From the NCBI GenBank assembly GCA_001247695.2, contig LGRX02025781.1, forward strand, positions 1 to 64,000: DNA of 64,000 nucleotides, in the 5' to 3' direction. Both the position numbers and the translations under genes were made by a program. The notes beneath the pieces were generated by a model. That model saw only the letters and a list, made by a program, of their open reading frames with translations. It did no database searches and had not been told where the DNA came from. This document shows positions 56,824-64,000 of this stretch, piece after piece. The stretch comes from Cymbomonas tetramitiformis. Taxonomy: Eukaryota; Chlorophyta; Pyramimonadophyceae; Pyramimonadales; Pyramimonadaceae. The stretch's first letter is position 1. Each line of letters starts with the position of its first letter.

Positions 56824-57316
56824 TGAGCGTTGCAGGCGCTCCTCAGTTCGATGCAGAGTGGAACGCACCTTACGCACCTTAATCCTAAACTCAAATCGAT
56901 GCAGAGTGGAACGCACCTTACGCACCTTAATCCTAAAGCGACCGTCCTTTCGGAGTGGAAGCTTCAAGATAAGCTGCGGAATCTACTTGTAGGTCTCCTC
57001 CTCCACTTCCTCGCGGATCCCTATCCAGGATGCATATTACAATTAGATCGACGTTAGAAAACGGTTGCCTGCGTCAGAGAAAAGTAAGCCGAGCGTCCAC
57101 CTTAGCAAGACGCAATATGTATCAAGGATTTCACTTTCGCAGAGCCTTACAAACTGAAGCGTGAAAAAGTCCCGGGAGTGATTGTTTATTTATCATTTTT
57201 GCATTAAACATTTCAGAATCAATTCGGTCTATCGACAAGGACTTCTATCGAGGCATTGTCGATAGAAGTCCTGCGTCATGTCTTTATCGGCACGTCACGT
57301 CACGTCATCTCAAAAC
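56824..57316. repeat. end module, right copy (tip displaced to 59611-59627)
   Basis: Inverted copy of 48582-49096, interrupted after AAAAC by the X1/X2 insertions. Confidence 0.85.
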
Positions 57317-57321
57317 TGAGG

Positions 57322-58870
57322 GTTTTCTGATCTGTGACAGGTGACTGGAAGTATGACAGTCACCGGGAACCGATCTGAAAACTGAGGTTTTCTAATCGGT
57401 CGGAGGCCATAAGAGCCGTCTCAGTGACTGAGAAGGCTTCTTGCCGTGTTCTGATTAACTGTGTGGAAGTGTCTCGCTGCGCGTTCCGTAGTGAGAATTT
57501 GTTCGTTGATCGCGTAGCGCAGTTGAGAATTTTTATCTATTTCTGTGCGCGGAATGGAGTGGTACACGGACGCTGAGAAATGCCAGCTCAAGATTACGGA
57601 GTTGGAGGCGCGACCTCAGTATGTGGCAGCGATTGTTGCTTTTGGTGAGGGAGAGGAGCTTACGCCTGAGCAGGGGAAGCTGATGGTCCAAATGGGTCGC
57701 TTTACCAATCGGTTAGCGCAATTGTTGGGGGACGCGACTCAAGCGGCTGGAAAGCGTGGGCGCCCTTGGGAAATGCCTGTGGACCTGGAGAACTTTCCAG
57801 GGTCTGATCGTGTGGAGCTGACCAGGGCCACGAACGAAAAGGACAAGGACAAGGGGTTGCGCAAGCAGTATGCTGAGGTCCAGCACCACTACGTCGCTCA
57901 CGTCACGACGGTGGCAGCGGTGAAGGACGTTCAGCAATTGGTGGTGGGTTTGGAGCTGCCTGAGGACGCGATTAGGGCCCTTGAGCGTGTAATGGACTTG
58001 GCTGAGAAGGGCAGGGAGCGAGCACGAGCTCGTGCCAAAATGTTGGCAATGGTCAGCGACAAGGGGCCTGAGTTGGGTTGGCCGATGTGCGAGAAGTTGG
58101 AGTTGCGCTCATATGTTGACAACGAGGAGGAAGACAAGGCGATGCGAAAAGCCGAGAAGTTGGTGAAGGCGGAGAAGCAGGTGGCTGCTGCTGCAGCAAA
58201 ACAGCGCGACCAGCCGAGGGGGAATTCAGCAGGGGAGCGTTTTTCTTATGAACATCCTGTTGTGAATGTACCTTCCCCTCCTATGCCCCAAGATGGTGTG
58301 AGGATCCAGTGCTGGAATTGCCGCCAATGGGGGCACCACCAGAACGACTGTACCCTGCCTCGCGGTGCTGGTCGTGGCCGTGGACGTGGTGGATTTTGAC
58401 CGTGTGGCCATGAGTGCCGTTGGCCATGAGTGCCGTTGCCGTACGTCGGCGTGTGATCGCAATGAACTTTGGTCTGTGCGGAATTGCCAGACGTAGGAAT
58501 GAATTTTGAAGAACCCTAATTTGTATGGCGTGATGCCGTTGTAAGCGAGCACGAGTCTCGCGTGGTGTGAATTGTGCGAGTTTTTGTTTGAGTGCTTTTC
58601 AAGTTTCTTAATTGTGCTTTCTTTGATGCGTAGATGCTTTCTTGGGGCGATGTGTCTCGTGGACGCGTTTTGGCGTCGTTGCCGCGATTGTTTGGGCTTC
58701 TGGTTTCGGCAGGCAGCAGGGCGGTCTTGCTGAGTTGCAATGCTGGTTGAGTTTCTTTGCCCCTTTTCCGCACTGCTTTGTGGTGATCTTTGTGGGTTTG
58801 CAGCGGCCGAGTTTCCACTACAAATGTGTCATTTGTCGGCTCTGTAGCCGTACGTAGCCGATTAGAAAAC
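57322..58870 (+). mobile_element. element X1 with Gag-like gene
   Basis: Bounded by TGAGG (57317-57321 and 58871-58875), with ends GTTTTCTGATC and GATTAGAAAAC (inverted, one mismatch). Its first ~148 and last ~70 bp are shared with X2. It inserted in the FB tip, whose sequence is continuous across X1+X2 when compared with the left arm. Class uncertain: 5-bp duplication and a Gag-like gene point to an LTR-related element, short inverted ends to a DNA element. Confidence 0.7.
57554..58399 (+). CDS. Gag-like zinc-knuckle protein
   Basis: 281 aa from the ATG at 57554 (an in-frame GTG at 57545 is less likely). The body is mostly charged and helical, with many Glu/Lys/Ala runs (RKAEKLVKAEKQVAAAAAK near residue 200). 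The C-terminus has CWNCRQWGHHQNDC, a perfect C-x2-C-x4-H-x4-C knuckle (about residues 249-262), then Gly/Arg repeats (RGRGRGG) suited to RNA binding. This is typical of retroelement Gag or of cellular CCHC proteins. No protease or polymerase follows within X1. Codons are intact throughout; likely expressed or recently active. Confidence 0.75.
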   Translation: MEWYTDAEKCQLKITELEARPQYVAAIVAFGEGEELTPEQGKLMVQMGRFTNRLAQLLGDATQAAGKRGRPWEMPVDLENFPGSDRVELTRATNEKDKDKGLRKQYAEVQHHYVAHVTTVAAVKDVQQLVVGLELPEDAIRALERVMDLAEKGRERARARAKMLAMVSDKGPELGWPMCEKLELRSYVDNEEEDKAMRKAEKLVKAEKQVAAAAAKQRDQPRGNSAGERFSYEHPVVNVPSPPMPQDGVRIQCWNCRQWGHHQNDCTLPRGAGRGRGRGGF

Positions 58871-58875
58871 TGAGG

Positions 58876-59605
58876 GTTTTCTGATCTGTGACAGGTGACT
58901 GGAAGTATGACAGTCACCGGGAACCGATCTGAAAACTGAGGTTTTCTAATCGGTCGGAGGCCATAAGAGCCGTCTCAGTGACTGAGAAGGCTTCTTGCCG
59001 TGTTCTGATTAACTGTGTGGAAGTCCCGCCCCCCGCCCTTGAGCAGGTAGCACCGTGGCAGCGGTGATCGGAGTGCGCTAGCAGCGATGGGATGGAAGAT
59101 TGTCTTTTGGCCCGCAGAAGGGCAGACGGATCTTTGTTAGGCTCCGTAGAGAGTAGGCTGCGGCATTGCACCTGTGCAGTACTGACTGTTTTGGCAGAGG
59201 CTGGCAACAGTTATCCCTCATGGGGGCCTGCGAAGGACCCTCATGCTAGTTCCTGCTTTAAGTGCTGTACAGTAGGCTTAGCCGGGTGTTGGTGCATTGC
59301 CAACATACCTGACTTGCGATGAGCAGGTATCCTGTAGCTTTGGAGGGTTTCAGCCCCAGCTAAGTATTTGAACCGTAGCCTAACTCTGAGTGAGAGAGCC
59401 GGATATTTTATGTCTCGTGGTGTCGGGAGTGTGGGTACCCCTTGGGATAGCATCCGTGAGAGGTGGGACCTTGTGGGTACCGATTTGGGCTAGGGTAGTA
59501 CAAGGTAGTCGTATGTCATTATAATTTCCACACGCAGTGCAGCGGCCGAGTTTCCACTACAAATGTGTCATTTGTCGGCTCGGTAGCCGTAGCCGATTAG
59601 AAAAC
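58876..59605 (+). mobile_element. element X2, internally deleted relative of X1
   Basis: 730 bp between TGAGG at 58871-58875 and 59606-59610. It shares both ends with X1, but its middle is unrelated and has no gene. X1 and X2 lie head to tail sharing one TGAGG. Confidence 0.7.
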
Positions 59606-59669
59606 TGAGGAGCGCCTGCAACGCTCATTTTTAAATACCCCCCCCGACTAATTGAATCGGTAATAGGCT

Positions 59670-60389
59670 TGTAGTATCGATATCGGGTATGATGTCAGTG
59701 ACACTCTGACACAGTATGACTGTGCACGTGTGCAACGTTAATACTGCGAGTCCTTCTCGCCACGTGGCAGAAATTACAACATGGACGTAACCTCCAGATC
59801 TGGATGCAATCTCACTTGACTACCCAACTCCCCGATCCATACGATAGGAATCCCATTCCTACTAATCTTTGCTAGGACAACATACTGTGTCATGCGCGGA
59901 TGACTCAGCGGTGTCATACATGCTAGCAGTGCCATACGCGCCTTACGATATTAGCGCCCGAGACCCCGGTTGAGGAAGAGACCCCCCTTAGTGGGAGTAC
60001 ACAGTACTAGTGTACGGTGTAATAAGGTGTCATAGTGAAGCACCGACACCTCATACTGCATGATACTGTAGTAGAAGCATATGATAGGTTAATGAGACTT
60101 GGCCATGCTGACTAGGATTAACTCAGGGAGTTGAGTGAATAAGTAATGGCCAAGGCCAAAGAAACAGTTGAGTTTCCAAGAGTAAATACAGCCGACATGG
60201 CAAAAGATGTAATCCTAATTCTTATATGCAAGTAATATGCATTGAGTCTGGACATAGATCCTAAGAACCAGCATAGTTTGGTTAGCATTAAATAAGATAT
60301 AGAGCATAATATAGAACCTTGCACTATATCTTATCCACAAGTAGTTTCACAGTGACTGTTAAGTAGAGGGTTTAGTACTGCCTCCTACA
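59670..60389 (+). repeat. candidate 5' LTR
   Basis: Starts TGTAGTA and ends CCTCCTACA, giving a 5-bp TGTAG/CTACA inverted end. It is followed three bases later by a primer-site-like motif. No second copy is in the window, so it rests on these signals only. No gene is seen inside. Confidence 0.4.
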
Positions 60390-60392
60390 AAA

Positions 60393-60404
60393 TGGTATCA
60401 GTGT
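60393..60404 (+). promoter_or_regulatory. primer-binding-site-like motif (initiator Met tRNA)
   Basis: TGGTATCAGTGT against the usual TGGTATCAGAGC of copia/gypsy elements: nine leading bases match. Confidence 0.5.
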
Positions 60405-60429
60405 GCTACGCACCACCACCACCACCACC

Positions 60430-60828
60430 ACCGCTTCCACAAAAATTTTCTGCTTTGAGATTGTAACTTTTCCGCCGAATTTACGTGTGCCTCAGTTTTT
60501 CGGATGGAATTTGGGCTCTCGGGTTACTAGCGCGCTACATAGCTTTGAGTCGGCACTGGCCAGTGACGTCGTTTGCGACTTCCTTCAGCGAGATGACTTG
60601 TGGCACTGTCAAGTTCTTCTTCAAATTGCTTGTGAAAACGTGATCTTTCTTCGCGAGTTGCTTCACAGTGGTTTCTTCGTGCACTTGCGCGTGCTTTACG
60701 GTCTTGGCTGCTGTGGGTTCCTAGTGCGCACGCGGTTCTTCGCTCAAATGTTCGCAATGGCGTTTGTTCCTCAGCAACAAAAGTTCTTAGAATTGTCAAA
60801 TGCGACGTATGCTCTCTTCGCGCCGTGA
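60430..60828 (+). CDS. uncertain frame downstream of the primer site
   Basis: A ~130-aa frame follows a (CAC)n run. It is rich in Phe, Leu, Val and Cys with no recognised motif; the (CAC)n part is a microsatellite. Position would suit gag, composition does not. The region 60830-61700 has no better frame. Confidence 0.15.
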   Translation, partial: TASTKIFCFEIVTFPPNLRVPQFFGWNLGSRVTSALHSFESALASDVVCDFLQRDDLWHCQVLLQIACENVIFLRELLHSGFFVHLRVLYGLGCCGFLVRTRFFAQMFAMAFVPQQQKFLELSNATYALFAP

Positions 60829-61727
60829 TCTGTGATGGAAAATTTCGGCTCGCCATGGGAGGGCTCCTACTGTGGCACAGTGTGCCACAAATAAAGTAGC
60901 CCAGAGCTATCTTTCGTCTTGCGTTCGCTCTGCGCCTGGGACTCGCAAATTACCTTTACAAATTATGGCAAATTTTGCGGGTGCTGCTTAAATTCGAGTT
61001 TGGGAATGGTCGAAATTGTACTTCTGGCAGCTGGCCCTGTGTTCGCACTCTGACGCGCTGGTCGACGGCTCGTCGTTTTTCTTGCTCGCTAGCAGTCTTG
61101 CGCCGTTAATTCTTCTCGGGAATTGTGCCAATTATTCAGTGTTTTCCGCGAGATCTTCGTCTACACTACCCTCTGCGATTGGGATGTGTGCGCAATGTTC
61201 TTCTTTGGCTCGGAATTGGCGTGATGCAACTTTGGATTGGCGCTATTCCGCTGGCGTGCGTGTTCTTCGTCGAGTGTCTTTGCGACTGAGTGGGATTACA
61301 CAAATTTATGCTGAGGAATTCGAGAATGTTCTTTGAATTGGCAGATGCGGCTTACTTGCGTTGCCCTTAACGCGCTCCGATGTTCTTGGCAGTAGCTAAC
61401 CCTAGGTGGTATCGCGCTGCAGCGTTGCCTTGACTTCCGTGGGCCGATCGTTGCACAATTTTGCTCAATTTGCTTTCGTCTTAGCTCTTCGAGTTCGCTG
61501 GAAGGCTTTTGCTGGAATTTGGTGGCGGCGGTTGGTTATCTGCTGTTGGACCTGGCTTCTGCGTCTTCTCTCTCATACTTTTATCACTTGCGGCGGAAGC
61601 TAGCGAATCTTCCTCGGTTGATTTGTGTGTTTCTCCACCTACGTTTGGCGCTCCTGGGTTGGCGGGATTGCACTTGCGGCTTGAGCTTGAGGCTCTTCGC
61701 TTGTGCTCGCTTGGCAGCTCCGACGGC

Positions 61728-63233
61728 ATGGCGCTTCCGGATCCTGGCATGACAGCGGGGGGGGAGGAGCTGCGAGATACCGTGCTGGATGCCAGGAATA
61801 GGTCTTTTGTGTTCGCGCGAGACGTCCACCAGGCGCAGCACAGTGCACCACAGGCGGCGGTGCGGCTCGGTGCGTCCGCGGCGGCGCTGCATAGTGCGCC
61901 ACCAGCAGCGGCGCGGCACTTGGCGCTTCCAGCGGCGGCGCGTCATAGTGCGCCACCAGCGGCGGCGCGGCACTACTATGGCCAAGGCCAAGCACTGGGA
62001 GTCAGTTCGCGATCTCCGACAACACAGTGGGAAGCAGAGCCGGAAGTGGCACGCGGCTTGCGGCATCCCACGCATGGCTCACGACAGCGGGTATGGCTAG
62101 CGCGCAGTGCAGAGCTTGCGACGAGTGGGTCGCTAAGGCAAGCCCCGCCAGCTACTGCCGCGGGGCCGGCAGCAGATAGCTCGCGACACCGACAACGAGA
62201 GCACTTATCGCATAACGCACAGTTAGCAGCACGCATCCCACGCGTGGCCATGCCCCTCACGCTCAGCACGCGGTGCCCAGCGCTCCGCGTGGATTTGCAA
62301 GCCTCGACGCTCTGCAAAGACGCGCCGGCACCCAAGGCCGACCACGACATAGCATGGACCTATCAGGACCTCCTGTATGCAGACGGTAGTTGGTGCCCCC
62401 CAGAGCCGCAGAAGCACGATGCCCAGCGACCGGCGCATGACGCACTGCTGCTTGCCCCACCAATGCATGGTGTGGAGCGGGCAGCGTGGGGCATGACTTG
62501 GACTTACGAGGACCTCCTCTATGCGGGCGGTAGTTGGTGCCCCCCGGAGCCACCAAAGCGCGATGGGCAGCGACTGGTGCGTAGGGCGTCGCTGCCAGTC
62601 CCACCAGCGCAGGGTTCGGAACAGGCGGCACTCGACGAGCCGCAACTGGCGTGTAGCGTACAGCTTCCAGCGTCATCAAGTGCAGAGCGGAGCATGACTA
62701 AGACGCCGTCCAGAGAATGTGCGCGGCTGCCACCCACCAGAGAGCACGCGCGAATGCCACACACCGGCACAGCGAAGGCGCCGCCCACAGAGTGCGCGCG
62801 GCTGCCACACAGTGGTACCACCGACGTAAAGCTTGGGCAGCGCGCGCGACAGACACCCGAGACTCAGCCACTGGAGCGCATACGGCCACCTAGTGGCGTC
62901 GCTGGGGAGCGGGAAGCGCACCCTTCTCGGCGGCGCGCCAAGAAGCGGAGGCATATGCAGCGATCGCGGGAGGCGAGTAGGAAGCGTGGTGCCCGGGGCA
63001 TGCGAGGCTCAGCACCTACGAGGCGAGGTAATCGTGGGGTTCACGTAGCATCCGAGGCGGGAGATCAGGAGGTCGCATCGTGGTGTTCAAGCCCTACGAG
63101 GGGGCATGCGAGGCATATCGAGTGGGCATCACGAGTGCCCACGCCCTTCCCTTGGATCCGAAAGAAAGCGTCCAGGCGTGGACCGCTTTTCTTTTGGGGG
63201 GGAAGAGAGCGCGCCGCGGGTGGCACACGATGA
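61728..63233 (+). CDS. long low-complexity frame with a repeated WTY-DLLY motif
   Basis: 501 aa from the ATG at 61728; the frame is open from 61509. The N-terminal third repeats SAPPAAARH; the middle has a ~50-aa repeat twice (WTYQDLLYADGSWCPPEP and WTYEDLLYAGGSWCPPEP, at about 62350 and 62500) whose copies differ more in DNA than in protein, hinting at selection. Then a Cys/Arg/Leu-Pro repeat zone and a strongly basic tail. High GC and simple repeats can create such frames by chance. No family recognised. Confidence 0.3.
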   Translation: MALPDPGMTAGGEELRDTVLDARNRSFVFARDVHQAQHSAPQAAVRLGASAAALHSAPPAAARHLALPAAARHSAPPAAARHYYGQGQALGVSSRSPTTQWEAEPEVARGLRHPTHGSRQRVWLARSAELATSGSLRQAPPATAAGPAADSSRHRQREHLSHNAQLAARIPRVAMPLTLSTRCPALRVDLQASTLCKDAPAPKADHDIAWTYQDLLYADGSWCPPEPQKHDAQRPAHDALLLAPPMHGVERAAWGMTWTYEDLLYAGGSWCPPEPPKRDGQRLVRRASLPVPPAQGSEQAALDEPQLACSVQLPASSSAERSMTKTPSRECARLPPTREHARMPHTGTAKAPPTECARLPHSGTTDVKLGQRARQTPETQPLERIRPPSGVAGEREAHPSRRRAKKRRHMQRSREASRKRGARGMRGSAPTRRGNRGVHVASEAGDQEVASWCSSPTRGHARHIEWASRVPTPFPWIRKKASRRGPLFFWGGRERAAGGTR

Positions 63234-63767
63234 CCACTGCGAGCGCGCCGAGCGCACCGCCACGAGGCAGCCGGATAGATGGCCGCTGTCTCGGGCCGCG
63301 TGACGCGCAGCTGCCCCACCAGGCACGCCATACTCATGGTGCCTAGGGGTGGCGCGCAGCATGTGCACGGCGACCGGGCGCCATCGAGGCTCTTCGGAGA
63401 GGAGATGAGCGGGCCTGGGAGCGTCACACCGCACACGCGTGCCCCGGCGACGAGCGCGGAGCGCAGCACCCACGTGAGGGTCGCTGCTGAGGCCTGTGTG
63501 GCCGACGCTCCGGGCGAGATGGCGCCCAGCGATGGGACGCTTCGCCACACGCAGACAAGGGGCGCCGCCCTTGTGCTCGTGTCGCTACAGGGTGAGCACG
63601 AGAGGTGCTCGCCCGCGCCCTTCCCCACGGCGCCATGAGAAAGCGTCCAGGCGTGGACCGCTTTTCTTTTTGGGAGGGAAGAGAGCGCGCCGCGGGTGGC
63701 ACACGATGACCACCGCGAGCGCGCCGAGCGTACCGCCACGAGGCAGCCGGATAGATGGCCGCTGTCT
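63164..63767 (+). repeat. 128-bp direct repeat pair
   Basis: Copies at 63164-63291 and 63639-63767 (GAAAGCGTCCAGGCGTGGAC to GATGGCCGCTGTCT), differing by a few bases. The ~347 bp between hold no convincing gene. Confidence 0.9.
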
Positions 63768-64000
63768 AGAACGGTAAATGTTGCCATTATTGAATTATAG
63801 TATATATATTACTGTTTTGGATACATTCCGCGTGATCGATCAGTAGAACGTTAAATGTTGCCCATATCATATATTATATAACATATTACTGTTTTGGATA
63901 CATTCCGCGTGATTTATAAGCCTATACGGCAATTGTTGCCCATATTGAATTATATTATATATATTAGTGTTTGGGATACATTTACCGTTTTTCTCTTCCG
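63768..64000. repeat. AT-rich ~77-bp tandem repeat, runs off the window
   Basis: Three copies of a unit with AAATGTTGCC, a TATA-rich block, TACTGTTTTGGATACATTCC and GCGTGAT, at about 63770, 63847 and 63925. Confidence 0.85.

Larger units (their letters stand above)
48582..59627. mobile_element. giant Foldback-like palindromic element 'FB'
   Basis: The left arm (48582-52480) and right arm (53526-57316, plus the displaced tip 59611-59627) are inverted copies: end module, ~0.8-kb unique zone with tRNA-like sequence, and nine 278-bp tandem repeats. The ends are TGAGCGTTGCAGGCGCTCC and its complement. The centre is a ~1-kb non-mirrored spacer. Long inverted arms built of tandem direct repeats are the hallmark of Foldback elements. 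The right tip is split by X1/X2. I find no clear TSD (left flank CCCTTA, right flank TTTTTA), so the outer ends are inferred. Confidence 0.75.

Noticed and set aside
57554..58399. Cellular CCHC RNA-binding protein gene
   Set aside because: Position inside an element with terminal duplications favours a Gag-like role; kept as an alternative only.
48582..59627. Assembly artefact producing a false palindrome
   Set aside because: The two arrays differ in unit order, one arm has extra insertions and the centre is asymmetric, which a mirrored artefact would not show. Only long reads can settle it.
1..64000. Ribosomal RNA genes or organelle origin
   Set aside because: No rRNA-like conserved blocks were recognised, and introns plus DNA transposons argue for nuclear DNA.

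Overview
This window is eukaryotic nuclear DNA made almost entirely of nested mobile elements and tandem repeats. I recognise no single-copy housekeeping gene, rRNA or operon structure. Eukaryotic origin is shown by multi-exon reading frames with short GT-AG introns (about 60-125 nt), TATA-box promoters in front of small genes, and typical eukaryotic superfamilies: hAT, CACTA/EnSpm (TNP2 type), piggyBac-like and Tc1/mariner-like elements, LTR-like elements, and a start-Met-tRNA type primer site. I cannot name the species; an alga or another non-animal lineage with a TE-rich genome is only a guess. Exact element ends and target-site duplications (TSDs) let much of the insertion history be read directly.

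Layout. 1-10.24 kb: a ~608-bp tandem repeat ('R') hit by two related LTR-like elements, E1 (1-1901) and E2 (2067-9342). E2 holds a broken minus-strand gene interrupted by a mariner-type MITE (3870-4026) and by a 4.5-kb hAT element (4319-8837) with an intact transposase frame. 10.3-30.7 kb: a gene-dense accessory segment, perhaps one ~20-kb element ('G'). It carries a TNP2-derived DUF4218/DUF4216 gene, a DUF7869-like gene with a possible D-D-D/E triad, two long multi-exon minus-strand genes (one with a ParB-like segment) and a family of small Cys-rich genes behind a repeated TATA/5' leader module. 31.0-38.2 kb: a small element ('T') with ~60-bp inverted ends, split by a 5.84-kb CACTA-type element (31279-37115), which in turn contains a piggyBac-type MITE (32082-32924). 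38.8-41.1 kb: more R repeats with a 955-bp hAT deletion derivative (39378-40332). 41.1-48.5 kb: MITEs, a second piggyBac-type MITE, a gene with a membrane segment plus BED-like zinc finger, and element E3 (46143-47994).

48.58-59.63 kb is the most striking part. It is a giant palindrome whose arms (~3.8-3.9 kb) each contain nine 278-bp tandem repeats, a tRNA-like sequence and a 515-bp end module. The architecture is that of a Foldback element. Its right end is hit by two tandem insertions (X1, X2) sharing one 5-bp TSD; X1 encodes a zinc-knuckle, Gag-like protein. 59.67-64 kb looks like the 5' LTR, primer site and poorly coding interior of another LTR element, ending in duplicated and AT-rich tandem repeats.

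The genes do not form a metabolic pathway; they are transposition proteins, their remnants and orphan accessory proteins. All family names come from motif reading by eye, not from database searches.
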